64,000 bases of DNA. Source: Clostridium fermenticellae. GTDB lineage: Bacteria > Bacillota > Clostridia > Clostridiales > Clostridiaceae. Under the pieces are notes generated by a model. It saw only the letters and a list, made by a program, of their open reading frames with translations, made no database searches and was not told the origin of the DNA. Shown here piece by piece: positions 36,463 to 46,045 of this stretch. The translations under genes and the position numbers were made by a program. Every line of letters begins with the position of its first letter. Position 1 is the stretch's first letter. The DNA is taken from NCBI RefSeq assembly GCF_003600355.1, contig NZ_CP032416.1, positions 2,376,183-2,440,182 of the forward strand, in the 5' to 3' direction.

Positions 36463-39400
36463 ACCATACCTGCGTTTTAATTCCTCCCACACTTCCTTAT
36501 CAGATTTTTCTTTCATATTTCTGTATCTGTTACCTTTCATACCAGTATCAAACTGACATATAAATGAATAAATGCAATAATCGCAAGCTATATTTCTATT
36601 ATTCCTGCATGGACTTATATCTATATTTCCCTCTAGAATCTGTTCACAAAGTTTAGCTATCATATCTCTTATATATCTTCTCAGGTTACTAAATTGTTCT
36701 AATGTAGCAACTGATGATTTAGCTTCCGATATATTTCCATCTTTTTTCATAGTTACAGGTATCATGTCAGATACCTTATCTATACTTTTATCCATTCGCT
36801 TTACTACACCCGGATCATTCAATATAAGTCCATTCATCCTTAAAGCCCTTGCTATTCTTTTTTCTATATCCTGATCATCTATATCTGATTCAACCTTTAT
36901 AATTGGATCATCCAGCTTAAAATATAATACTCCACCCGGTATACATGTATCATTATATTTTTCCTCAAATTCTGTTAATATAACATCAAGGTATATTAAC
37001 AGCTGCATTTGAAGACCATAATACACATCTGATAGTTTAAACTCTTTGGTTCCAGACTTATAATCTACCACTCTTAGATATGTTTCTTCTTTATTCTCCA
37101 TACCATCTAATCTATCTATTTTTCCTATTAATGAAACAGTTTCTCCTGAATGAAGTTCTACTGATATGGGAGGAAATTCACCTTCGTTTTGGAAACTGAC
37201 TTCATAGCCTAAAGGTTTAAAATCACTCTTTTTCATATGTCTTGCTATAAGCCATACAGATGTTATTAATATCTTTTTCACTTCATGGACTGCATAATTA
37301 TATCTCTTCGAACTATTGAATATTGATCCCGGAATATCATTCAAGGTTTGATCGACTATATCTGTTATCTGTTCTTTACACCAACTTTCATTAAGATCAC
37401 TCCAGGAAAGCTTTTCTTTGCTAATTCTATCTGAAAATATTTTCAGCATACTATGAATGAAGCTTCCAAAATCCGGAGGTGTGAGTTTATATACTTTTCG
37501 CTCTTTTGCTTTTAATCCATATTGTATAAAATAAGCAAATGGACACTGCACAAATTTTTCAAGTCTCGAAATACTCATATTCAAGTGTCTTCCATATAAT
37601 TTTCTAACTTTTGCCGTATCATTTATATAAACTTCATTTGTATATTGAAAGCCTCTTAATACCCTGTCTAATTTCTGACTCCAATCCTCATTCAACTTAT
37701 ACCATCTATACACATCCAGCCACAGTCCATTCATATATTCTCCATTTGAATGTTCCCTTATATTACTTATAAGATCATTAAACACAGCATTTGGACCGGC
37801 AATACTATAAATACTTGAGATATCATCTTCTCTATGAATTACAGCATCTTCTTCTTTTAAATTTGGAAACAGCTTCTTTATTCTAGAAATAACAACAGAT
37901 GGTCTTTTACCTTTTCCATCTTCATCAGAAACAACATAGCTTAATTTCAAGTACTTACTTACAATAGTTAAGGTACTATAAATCAAAAATTGCTCTTCAA
38001 ATACCCTATTTCTACTACTTTTAGCTATTTCTATACCATAATTATTTAGATTTTCCCTGTCATTATCTGATAATATTCCTTCATCTGGCAGGGGAGATGG
38101 AAATGTACCATCATTCACACCTACTATATAAAGAGCATTTATATCATGACTTTTTATTCTAGTTACACTTCCAACCAGGACCTGATCCAGTGCTGGAGGA
38201 ATAACTCCTATCTCATATTTTTCAAAACCAGTAGCAAATATCTTATAAAATTCTGCTACGGATATAATTTCATCACCTATAGCTTCAACTATTTGATCTA
38301 AAAGTTCTACTATTATATCCCATATTTGATTATATTCATTTACCTTATCAAGTTCTCCTATACTCCTAAATCTATCCATTGACGACTGAATTTTATCCGC
38401 AAATTGTATATTACAAATAAAATCATAGATTCCGATACAGATTTGCCTTGCAGTCTTTTTTCCCTTAATGCTGTCTGATAATTTTAAAAGCGGCGTTATT
38501 ATTCTATTTCTAATATCATTTATTTTAGAAAGCATATCACCTTCATATGAATTCTTTCCTTTATCATTTATACTATAATTTATATTAAATTTCCAATATT
38601 CATCTTTTATCCATTTAGAACCACTTATACCATTGGATAAAACGTAATTTTCAATTATATCTACCTCATCTTTTGTTATATCGAAAAATCCAGTTTTTAA
38701 ATATTTAAATACAGATTCATAAGACCAATTTTTTGCTATAATTTCAATTGCCGATATTATAAAGATAACCATTGGATTATTAGAAATCTTTCTTTTTTTA
38801 TCTATAAAAAATGGTATTTCATATTCTGAAAAAATTGCTCTAATCAAATTCTCATATCCATCAAGATCTCCACTTACAACTGCAATATCTTTAAATCTAA
38901 AATCACAATCCCTGCAGATCCTTATTATATCCTTTGCTATTTCTTTTATCTCCGAGTATTTGTTTAAAGCTCTCAATACCCCTATATTAAAATTCTCTCT
39001 ATCATATTTTTTATAAGGAAATGAAAATAAATATTTTTCAAGGTGCTGCATCTCTGAACTATCTTTAAATCTATAACATGGAGAACACTTTAAAGCTATA
39101 GGTCTATCATATTTTATATTGTTATCTTTAGCTAGCTGTAAAAGTTTTGCTTCAGTAAATTTAGTAGGCAAAAACAGATCAGTATCCTCTAAAATTCCTG
39201 TTTCATTCAAAGAGTCACTGCATATAGTTACATTTAACCTTTTAGTACTAAGCATAAGCTTTTCTAAAATATTATACTCTTGAGGTGTAAAACTTATAAA
39301 TTCATCCACCCAAATCTCAGTTTGATCAAACATGTGAGACTTAGATAGATTTCCTGTAAGTATCGATAAATCATCCTCTGCATCTATGTATTTTTCATGG

Positions 39401-39906
39401 AGTTTCTCCTCAAATTTTGAAAAAATAAGACTTATATCATAAAGTTTGTCTTTCAAATTTTCATTTTCAATCCTATCAACTTTACTCTGAAGTATTTCGG
39501 AATTTATATCATATCTTTTTAATTCTGTTATTATATTAGAAATCATACTTATAAACCCGGGTCTTTTAATTGATCTTGAGAATGTTTTAAGTTCAGACGA
39601 ATTTTCATTCATTATTTTATATATTAGCATATCCTTACCTGATGAATTTACATGTTCAAGTGTAATTCCTCCAACTTCATTTAAAACCTTATATGCCATA
39701 CTTCTGAAACTCATTATCTGAGCTTTAAACATCCCCTTTTCTCCTATAGTATCTATTAGATTTTTTTCTGCCTGGAATGAGAACTGTTCAGGCACAAGCA
39801 AAATTAATGAATTAGTGCTTCCTTCATCAATCCTTCTCTTTATATCTTTTAAGCAGTAATAACTTTTTCCACTTCCAGCTCTTCCATATATAAATCGTAA
39901 GCTCAT
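36451..39906 (-). CDS. addB: ATP-dependent helicase/nuclease subunit B
   Basis: This 1151-aa partner of AddA starts MSLRFIYGRAGSGKSYYC with Walker A GRAGSGKS (8-15). It has a RecB-type nuclease with LRVVDYKSGTKEF. The iron-sulfur cluster cysteines are visible: one in KFVQCPFAYFIQYG and three in CRNNRNIACDYCIYSFICQ near the C-terminus. AddAB trims and recombines broken DNA ends at Chi-like sites. AAGGAGAGATG lies upstream of the ATG. The usual addB-addA junction is lost here; addA begins about 4.3 kb downstream. Confidence 0.96.
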   Translation of the reverse strand: MSLRFIYGRAGSGKSYYCLKDIKRRIDEGSTNSLILLVPEQFSFQAEKNLIDTIGEKGMFKAQIMSFRSMAYKVLNEVGGITLEHVNSSGKDMLIYKIMNENSSELKTFSRSIKRPGFISMISNIITELKRYDINSEILQSKVDRIENENLKDKLYDISLIFSKFEEKLHEKYIDAEDDLSILTGNLSKSHMFDQTEIWVDEFISFTPQEYNILEKLMLSTKRLNVTICSDSLNETGILEDTDLFLPTKFTEAKLLQLAKDNNIKYDRPIALKCSPCYRFKDSSEMQHLEKYLFSFPYKKYDRENFNIGVLRALNKYSEIKEIAKDIIRICRDCDFRFKDIAVVSGDLDGYENLIRAIFSEYEIPFFIDKKRKISNNPMVIFIISAIEIIAKNWSYESVFKYLKTGFFDITKDEVDIIENYVLSNGISGSKWIKDEYWKFNINYSINDKGKNSYEGDMLSKINDIRNRIITPLLKLSDSIKGKKTARQICIGIYDFICNIQFADKIQSSMDRFRSIGELDKVNEYNQIWDIIVELLDQIVEAIGDEIISVAEFYKIFATGFEKYEIGVIPPALDQVLVGSVTRIKSHDINALYIVGVNDGTFPSPLPDEGILSDNDRENLNNYGIEIAKSSRNRVFEEQFLIYSTLTIVSKYLKLSYVVSDEDGKGKRPSVVISRIKKLFPNLKEEDAVIHREDDISSIYSIAGPNAVFNDLISNIREHSNGEYMNGLWLDVYRWYKLNEDWSQKLDRVLRGFQYTNEVYINDTAKVRKLYGRHLNMSISRLEKFVQCPFAYFIQYGLKAKERKVYKLTPPDFGSFIHSMLKIFSDRISKEKLSWSDLNESWCKEQITDIVDQTLNDIPGSIFNSSKRYNYAVHEVKKILITSVWLIARHMKKSDFKPLGYEVSFQNEGEFPPISVELHSGETVSLIGKIDRLDGMENKEETYLRVVDYKSGTKEFKLSDVYYGLQMQLLIYLDVILTEFEEKYNDTCIPGGVLYFKLDDPIIKVESDIDDQDIEKRIARALRMNGLILNDPGVVKRMDKSIDKVSDMIPVTMKKDGNISEAKSSVATLEQFSNLRRYIRDMIAKLCEQILEGNIDISPCRNNRNIACDYCIYSFICQFDTGMKGNRYRNMKEKSDKEVWEELKRRYGKEE

Positions 39907-39954
39907 ACTACTGCATCTCTCCTTTCAATACTATTATAAATCATAACCCCAATA

Positions 39955-40009
39955 GAAAAAATCTAGACACCCAAATTTTCCCTGAATCTGCGAATTTATT
40001 TGGGTGTCT
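39955..40009 (-). terminator. Terminator after the DUF4397 gene
   Basis: A perfect 12-bp stem (AGACACCCAAAT / ATTTGGGTGTCT) with a 21-base loop is followed on the minus strand by AGATTTTTTC. It separates the DUF4397 gene from addB. Confidence 0.8.
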
Positions 40010-40076
40010 TGAATTTCAAAATGGGTTGTATATATTTACCGGAGTATACGTTAATCGGCAAGCCAGAGAATTCATA

Positions 40077-40721
40077 TCACCTAATATAACTGTTTCCGTC
40101 TAAAGCTATCAATACCTGCAGTGGTGGTCCACCTTTAGCCAAACCAACAGCATACATGGTATAAAATCTATTTCTAGTAAGTCTAACATTTGGAACTAAT
40201 AAAATACTCTTATTATCATTTGAATTTCTAAGTTCAAAATTATATACACCAGGACTAAGTACAGTGTATTCAGTCGCATTAGGATATTTAACATTGTTAA
40301 AAATAGTTCTGTCATTCCTCCTAAATGTTAAATTTGTTGGTGAAAGATCTGGAGATAAATTTACAAATCTCAGCATTAATCTGTTTCTTTCAACAGGAAG
40401 TCTCGGATCCATAATCACTTTTATCGATATCCTTGGAGATCTTCCAATTATCGCTGCTGTAATTATATTACCCGCTCCAACACTTATATTTGTATCCAAA
40501 ATCATATCTCTTGAATTACCAGATGGATAAACTGTAATTCTATAATTTCCTGGGGAAACTGGTATATACTCAGTAAAATTTTTAAATCTAAAATTTCTAG
40601 CAATAAGTGATCCATTGGCATATACATCAACTGCCGATAAATTTGGTGAAGCATGAAGCAATCTTAAATGCCCATGTACCTGAGTTTGTCTGAAATAATT
40701 AACATATGGACAATAAAACAT
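40077..40721 (-). CDS. DUF4397 domain protein with two repeats
   Basis: This 214-aa protein starts MFYCPYVNYFRQTQ and contains two DUF4397-like beta-sandwich repeats: LRLLHASPNLSAVDVYANG…SPGNYRITVYPSG (about 19-85) and LRFVNLSPDLSPTNLTFRRN…SPGVYNFELRNSN (about 118-175). No signal peptide or membrane helix is visible. The function of the family is unknown; similar proteins occur in clostridia and bacilli and some are surface or spore associated. The ATG at 40721 follows AAAGGTGG at five bases. It stands alone between terminators. Confidence 0.85.
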   Translation of the reverse strand: MFYCPYVNYFRQTQVHGHLRLLHASPNLSAVDVYANGSLIARNFRFKNFTEYIPVSPGNYRITVYPSGNSRDMILDTNISVGAGNIITAAIIGRSPRISIKVIMDPRLPVERNRLMLRFVNLSPDLSPTNLTFRRNDRTIFNNVKYPNATEYTVLSPGVYNFELRNSNDNKSILLVPNVRLTRNRFYTMYAVGLAKGGPPLQVLIALDGNSYIR

Positions 40722-40844
40722 TAATACCACCTTTAAATTTAATTACTTATACTCTACATAGTATGCAAATTAAGACTTAAAGTTAAATCTATTTTCTATA
40801 AAATATCTATTAATGTTATAAATACAATACCAGAGTTTTAGATA

Positions 40845-42101
40845 CTACAATTTAAATATACTCCTTAAATCCAACTTTGAATTAGGATCGGTTTTAATTT
40901 TATGAATCATAACAACTAACACACAGATACTAGATATAATTAAAAATATCGGTATACATACAAGAATAGCTCGTGTATAATATTTTATGGAAATAGCTCC
41001 TCCAAGTAGAGGTGCTACTGCAAATCCAATACTCCCGATAGTCCCTTGAACTCCAAATAATACTCCTCTCTTGTCAACAGGTGTATTTTCCGCTGTAATA
41101 GACATTATAACTGGCTCAACTCCTCCTGTTACAAAGAACATTATTCCAAATACAAATGTAAATAACCACAGTTTAGTTATCCAAATAAGTGGTACCGATA
41201 TAACTGCACCTAAAGTCAGATATATTATCAGCAGTTTCATTTTGTCATATTTATCACCAAGTTTACTTAAGGTTAATCCAGCCATTGCCGTCATTAAAGC
41301 AAGAACTCCATTCATTACCCCTGTTATACCTGCAGCGCCACTAGCTGTTGACCTAACCTCCTGTACAAATATAGGAATATACGGATTAAATACACTACGG
41401 CCAACTCTTATAAAAAAAATTACAACAAGCATAGATAGAGCTGTTGTAGTGAAAACAGTACGAAGTGACTTATTTTTATCCCTATTACGAATTTCATCAT
41501 CCTTGACATCTACATTCTTCTCTTCTTTAACAAAAAATAGAACCAATAAGAAGTCAATAAACATCAATATACCACCTATTATAAAGCTTACACGATATCC
41601 AACCCATTCCGCTAAGGCACCACCAATTACTGGCCCAATACATTGCCCGATAAAAGTTGACGATGATAAGAAACCAAGTGCATAAGATATTTTATTTTTA
41701 GGTGTATTAGCTGCTATTAAAATTTGAGCTGCTGTAACAGTTCCTGTAAATACCCCTTGCACAAGTCTTAAAATAATCAGTTGATTTATATTCATAACTA
41801 TACCCATTGCTCCAATTATAAATGAAGCACACAGCATAGCTCTTATAAGCATTAATTTTCTACCATATTTATCTGATACAATTCCCCAAATAGGTGACAT
41901 TATTGCCATAGTTATAGCAGGTGCAGCGTTTAAAATTCCCGAGTAGAGTTTAACACTGTTTGTACTTGTTATTCCAAGCTGCTGAATATAAAAAGGCAAA
42001 AAAGGCATTCCAAAATTAAAACTCATCAAAGACAAAACCTGTGAAAACCAGACAATGTATAAATTTATTTCCCAAAGTTTCATCTGTTTTAGTCGTCTCA
42101 T
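40845..42101 (-). CDS. MFS transporter, multidrug efflux type (12 helices)
   Basis: This protein of about 418 aa has 12 predicted helices and the MFS loop motif GIVSDKYGRKLMLIRAM after helix 2, with GCIGPVIGGALAEW-like sequence (QCIGPVIGGALAEWVGYR) in helix 5. It resembles drug-proton antiporters of the MdtG/TetA type; the substrate is unknown. I prefer the ATG at 42101 (MRRLKQMKLWE), which has AAGGA upstream. An ATG 15 codons earlier has none. An insertion sequence ends only 89 bases upstream of this start, so its promoter may have been changed or supplied by that element. Confidence 0.88.
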   Translation of the reverse strand: MRRLKQMKLWEINLYIVWFSQVLSLMSFNFGMPFLPFYIQQLGITSTNSVKLYSGILNAAPAITMAIMSPIWGIVSDKYGRKLMLIRAMLCASFIIGAMGIVMNINQLIILRLVQGVFTGTVTAAQILIAANTPKNKISYALGFLSSSTFIGQCIGPVIGGALAEWVGYRVSFIIGGILMFIDFLLVLFFVKEEKNVDVKDDEIRNRDKNKSLRTVFTTTALSMLVVIFFIRVGRSVFNPYIPIFVQEVRSTASGAAGITGVMNGVLALMTAMAGLTLSKLGDKYDKMKLLIIYLTLGAVISVPLIWITKLWLFTFVFGIMFFVTGGVEPVIMSITAENTPVDKRGVLFGVQGTIGSIGFAVAPLLGGAISIKYYTRAILVCIPIFLIISSICVLVVMIHKIKTDPNSKLDLRSIFKL

Positions 42102-42189
42102 TATAAACTTCGTCCTTCTTCCTATTAAAACTAACATAAAATTCATTATAACATTAATAAAATATATTTAAAAGTTAGCATACAAAAAA

Positions 42190-43803
42190 TCAGAGATTTA
42201 GCACCTAAATTCCAGTAAAAATTTTATTTTTACTGGAATTGTATCCAATTACATTTATTTAAAGAGCTGGTAAGCACGGAGACCGTTAGGTCAAAAAAAT
42301 AATTATAATACCTCTTTACCCCGATAAATTTATATAATCAATTTCCAGTTTTAATTTTGAATTATGTCTTTCCAAATATAGGGTTATTCCAATTATCTTC
42401 TATAGTAAATCTTTCATCTTTTATATCTTCAATAATATCCATTTGAAGCATATTCTTTTCTCTAAAACCCCTTATACACCTAAAAAAGTATAACTGCATT
42501 AAATTAAATGCTATTATTATAAACATTAAAACTGTTTCTACGCCCGTAGGGCTATGAAGAAAACAGTGATCTAAATGCCATTCCGTCTTCAGTTGATGAA
42601 ATATATTATTTTCAATGTCCCATCTTTTATGCATTATCTTCCACAGGCTTTCTACTGATGTAAATTTATCTGTTGTTATGATCCATCCTTCTTTAATCTC
42701 TATTCTGTCTCCAGTATGAATTTCTTCCACAAACCTCAAGAACCTTACTTTTATATCCTTATCAGACATTTCAAAATTATCATCTTCCCATGCCTTAATC
42801 TTTGTGTAGATATTTGTATTTTTTCTTACAATCCAGTTCTTATCTGCCTCACGGCATTTAAATAAAGCTAATGCGTCTTTTACAATGTGAAGACGTTCAT
42901 CTTTTACTCTAACTACAGCATTCATTCCTATAGAGAGTACTTCTTTTATCCATGTAGCATTACAATACAAAGCATCAGCTACAATGATATCCGCAAAGTG
43001 ATGATATTTTTTATACAGCTTTTTAATTAAACGTTTGCCGGCAGTAATTTCTCCTTCATCTTTACCTGAACTATCTTTTTGGGGTTCAAGCATTTCCTGA
43101 TCTAAAACAATATGTGGATCACAACCAACCATTGCACAAACTACTGATCTGTGAAAATGATGCGTTATACCATTTTTATCAACCCTTGTAAGGCAGTTGT
43201 TACAAGATTTTTTAATACTGTCAAATAGTTCTACACCATCTATGGCAGCTACCTTTAAACCATCTATAGTACCATTTCTAAATACTTTATTCTTCGCAGT
43301 AGTTTTTATTATGTGCTTGTTGATATTTTTTAAGCCATCAAGATCAAAATCATTCAAGAAACGCCTAACGGCGTCAATGCGTAGCATTTTAGTATTTTTA
43401 GGTAATACCTTTTTAAATTTATTCTTTTCAATCCAATGTTCTAATCTATTGAAACTTCTTATTTGAAGCATGAATCCAAATAATACTACGAAAGCTATTG
43501 TTGAAACTTTTGCTGGAGATTTTATTATTTTATTTTTTAAACTATTGATTTTTTCACCTATATCATATACCCTGTTAATATAAGTGAGTAGCTGTTTCAA
43601 ATAACTTTTACTCATTTTATCAGCATCCTTTTATTTTTAGTTTTTAGCAAAACCATTATAAAAAGGATGCTTTTATTATGCAAATTTTTTCCGTATAATT
43701 TCCAGTAAAAATCGGAATCTGTTAATTCTACTGTAAATATTCATAAGACTTTATAATTCAAAGGACTACCATCCTAAAAATTTTTTAAGTGCTAAACTTC
43801 TGA
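42190..43803. mobile_element. Intact insertion sequence with IS4-like transposase
   Basis: The element is 1614 bp. Its ends are TCAGAGATTTAGCAC and, inverted, TCAGAAGTTTAGCAC (13 of 15 identical). A direct repeat CAAAAAA flanks it on both sides (42183-42189 and 43804-43810), the expected target duplication. Inside the left end, AATTCCAGTAAAAA and its inverse form a hairpin that may stop outside transcription. One transposase gene fills most of the element. It sits between luxS and an MFS gene; the duplicated target is part of the luxS terminator tract. Confidence 0.9.
42362..43615 (-). CDS. DDE transposase, IS4-like
   Basis: This 417-aa transposase has a DDE catalytic triad: first Asp in KVAAIDGVELF, second in IIVADALYCNATW and Glu in KRWDIENNIFHQLKTEW. 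The last segment matches the RW-x-IE-x-x-F-x-x-LK signature of the IS4 group. AAAGGATG precedes the ATG. The frame is uninterrupted and the ends are intact, so it could be active. A seven-base duplication is short for classical IS4, so the exact subgroup is open. Confidence 0.9.
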   Translation of the reverse strand: MSKSYLKQLLTYINRVYDIGEKINSLKNKIIKSPAKVSTIAFVVLFGFMLQIRSFNRLEHWIEKNKFKKVLPKNTKMLRIDAVRRFLNDFDLDGLKNINKHIIKTTAKNKVFRNGTIDGLKVAAIDGVELFDSIKKSCNNCLTRVDKNGITHHFHRSVVCAMVGCDPHIVLDQEMLEPQKDSSGKDEGEITAGKRLIKKLYKKYHHFADIIVADALYCNATWIKEVLSIGMNAVVRVKDERLHIVKDALALFKCREADKNWIVRKNTNIYTKIKAWEDDNFEMSDKDIKVRFLRFVEEIHTGDRIEIKEGWIITTDKFTSVESLWKIMHKRWDIENNIFHQLKTEWHLDHCFLHSPTGVETVLMFIIIAFNLMQLYFFRCIRGFREKNMLQMDIIEDIKDERFTIEDNWNNPIFGKT

Positions 43804-43804
43804 C

Positions 43805-43845
43805 AAAAAATTTATTCCGAACATAATTTATGATCGGAATAAATT
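43805..43845 (-). terminator. luxS terminator, adjoining the IS insertion site
   Basis: AATTTATTCCGA (43809-43820) pairs with TCGGAATAAATT (43834-43845). The T-run on the minus strand (43805-43810) is within the duplicated target of the IS. The IS inserted exactly at the end of this terminator. Confidence 0.85.
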
Positions 43846-43870
43846 TATTCTACTTTATTTTATGAAAATA

Positions 43871-44350
43871 TTATTGTGGATAATTTAAATTTTTATCAGA
43901 AATATTCATCAAAACCTCATTTAAAAACTTATCCGCAAGGTACTTTGCCATAGGTAAATTCATATCGAGGTAGTTGCCACAGTCCTTTGCAGCTGCCCCC
44001 GGTACATCTCCTTCAAATCCGGCAATAAATTTATACATTTCCTTAAGTAACTCAACAATATCTTTAGATTCATAATTTCCACATAAAATAAGATAAAAAC
44101 CTGTCCTACATCCCATCGGTCCAAAATACATAGTTTTATCTGCATAATCCTTATGATTTCTTAGAAATGTTGCACCTAAATGCTCAATTGTATGTATTTC
44201 AGCTGTATTCATAACTGGCTCAAGATTAGGCCTGGTCATTCTTATATCAAATGTAGTTAAAACTACATCTTTAAATTTATCTTTTCTTGAAACATAAACT
44301 CCTCTTTGTAGCTTCAAATGATTAACTGTAAAGCTTGCAATTTTATCCAT
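43871..44350 (-). CDS. luxS: S-ribosylhomocysteine lyase
   Basis: This 159-aa metalloenzyme has the metal site HTIEH (His53, His57) and Cys124 in AKDCGNY, with catalytic Cys81 in GPMGCRTGFYL. It splits S-ribosylhomocysteine into homocysteine and the AI-2 precursor DPD, in methyl-cycle recycling. GGAGGTAAAATATA precedes the ATG. It is monocistronic with its own terminator. Confidence 0.97.
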   Translation of the reverse strand: MDKIASFTVNHLKLQRGVYVSRKDKFKDVVLTTFDIRMTRPNLEPVMNTAEIHTIEHLGATFLRNHKDYADKTMYFGPMGCRTGFYLILCGNYESKDIVELLKEMYKFIAGFEGDVPGAAAKDCGNYLDMNLPMAKYLADKFLNEVLMNISDKNLNYPQ

Positions 44351-44616
44351 TATATTTTACCTCCTATAAATTTCAATTGTATCTTAACATTTACATATTT
44401 ATACGTCAAGCAAATAGGTAAATTTATTCCTCACGATAATTCGAGCAAAATGCAAGAAATCATATACTATAATGCGTAAAATCGTTTTAAGAGTTATTTT
44501 ATACTATATTTAAGGTTACTTAGAAATTTACATTCCTAAGAAATTAATGTATCATTAAATCATAATCAATATATGTAAAATATAATATTAATAACTAAAC
44601 AATTAGGGGGGAGCTT

Positions 44617-45057
44617 ATGAATCATTTTTTAATACTTTGGATTTTCATCGCAGCTGTAGCACTCATAATTGATATATTTACAAGCAATTTCTTCTTCGTA
44701 TGGTTTACTATAGGTGCTATAGCTGCTATTTTCACTCAGATTCTCGGATATTCAATAATCATTCAAAGTATTATATTTTTGATAATAAGTATTTTATCAA
44801 TAGCAATTGGATATCCATTAGTCAGAAAGAATATAAAAGCTACAATAAAACCTACATTACTCAGAGAACAAACCTATATAGGGAGAAAAATTACAGTAGA
44901 CGATGATATGTTAAACAACAACGTGGTAAAAATAGATGGAGTTCTTTGGCAAATATATAATATAGGAGATAATATCTCAAAAGGAGATAAAGTAAAAATT
45001 GTAAAATTAGAAGGCAATAAAATATTAATAGAAAAAATAAATGAGGAGGGAATATAA
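44617..45057 (+). CDS. NfeD-like membrane protein
   Basis: This 146-aa protein has two or three hydrophobic helices (about 4-25, 27-45 and 48-70), then a soluble OB-fold domain (about 85-146) ending KGDKVKIVKLEGNKILIEKI, as in short NfeD proteins. The family works with SPFH proteins at membrane microdomains. AGGGGGGAGC lies before the ATG. The stop codon abuts the start of the SPFH gene, whose ribosome binding site lies inside the end of this gene, so the two are translated together. Confidence 0.9.
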   Translation: MNHFLILWIFIAAVALIIDIFTSNFFFVWFTIGAIAAIFTQILGYSIIIQSIIFLIISILSIAIGYPLVRKNIKATIKPTLLREQTYIGRKITVDDDMLNNNVVKIDGVLWQIYNIGDNISKGDKVKIVKLEGNKILIEKINEEGI

Positions 45058-45996
45058 ATGTCAATATTAATTTTACTTATAATTTTAGTTGTTTTATTCT
45101 TAGTATTTGTATCATGTATCAAAATTGTAAATACAGGATACGTAAGCATAATAGAAAGATTTGGTCAATTTCACAGAATATTAAACCCGGGCTGGCACCT
45201 TATAATTCCATTTGCAGATTTTGTCAGGCGAAAGGTTTCCACAAAACAGCAAATACTAGATATAGAACCCCAAAGTGTTATAACACAGGATAACGTAAAA
45301 ATATCAATAGACAACGTAATTTTTTACAGAATTCTTAATCCTAAAGATGCAGTATATAATATTGAAGATTATACATCCGGTATAATCTATAGTACTATAA
45401 CGAACATGAGGAATATAGTTGGTAATATGACCTTAGATGAAGTTTTATCTGGAAGAGATAAAATAAATTCTGAACTTTTAAAGGTTGTAGATGATATAAC
45501 AGATGCCTACGGAATAAAAATTTTATCAGTTGAGATAAAAAATATTCTTCCACCATCCGAAATACAGCAGGCCATGGAAAAGCAGATGAGAGCTGAAAGA
45601 GATAAAAGGGCAGTTATACTTCAAGCTGAAGGTGAAAAGCAAAGTGATATCGCAAAAGCTGAAGGTGAAAAACAGGCAAAAATACTTCAGGCTGAAGCTG
45701 AGAAGGAAGCAAATATAAGAAGAGCTGAAGGTTTAAAACAGTCACAGCTTCTTGAAGCAGAGGGTAAGGCAAAAGCTATTGAAGCAATAGCAGAGGCCCA
45801 ATCAAAAGCAATAAGAAAAGTTAACACTGCAATAATAGATTCAGGTACCAACGAAACAGTTATTGCATTAAAACAGGTTGAGGCTCTTCAAGAAATGGCT
45901 AAAAATCCTGCTAATAAACTAATACTTCCAAATGAAACCCTATCTTCACTCGGTTCAATCGCAGCTATAGGTGAGATGTTAAAGGGAAATAAATAA
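45058..45996 (+). CDS. SPFH/band 7 (stomatin-like) membrane protein
   Basis: This 312-aa protein has an N-terminal membrane helix (about 2-22) and a band 7 domain (NTGYVSIIERFGQFHRILNPGWH; DIEPQSVITQDNVKISIDNVIFYRI). A coiled-coil region rich in AEGEKQ-type repeats (about 175-255) follows, as in QmcA/paraslipin. It should oligomerise in the membrane and scaffold other proteins, with the adjacent NfeD protein as partner. A strong hairpin follows its stop codon. Confidence 0.93.
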   Translation: MSILILLIILVVLFLVFVSCIKIVNTGYVSIIERFGQFHRILNPGWHLIIPFADFVRRKVSTKQQILDIEPQSVITQDNVKISIDNVIFYRILNPKDAVYNIEDYTSGIIYSTITNMRNIVGNMTLDEVLSGRDKINSELLKVVDDITDAYGIKILSVEIKNILPPSEIQQAMEKQMRAERDKRAVILQAEGEKQSDIAKAEGEKQAKILQAEAEKEANIRRAEGLKQSQLLEAEGKAKAIEAIAEAQSKAIRKVNTAIIDSGTNETVIALKQVEALQEMAKNPANKLILPNETLSSLGSIAAIGEMLKGNK

Positions 45997-45998
45997 CA

Positions 45999-46038
45999 AA
46001 AAGACTGTGTTATTAAATAATTAATAACACAGTCTTTT
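45999..46038. terminator. Bidirectional terminator, SPFH gene / RND gene
   Basis: A perfect 17-bp stem AAAAGACTGTGTTATTA / TAATAACACAGTCTTTT with a six-base loop and T-runs on both strands lies between the two convergent genes. Confidence 0.92.
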
Positions 46039-46045
46039 CATTATT

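Noticed and set aside
42240-42300. tRNA-like or attachment-site sequence in the left end of the IS
   Set aside because: GAGCTGGTAAGCACGGAGACCG does not fold as a cloverleaf and lies inside the IS between its end and the transposase gene.
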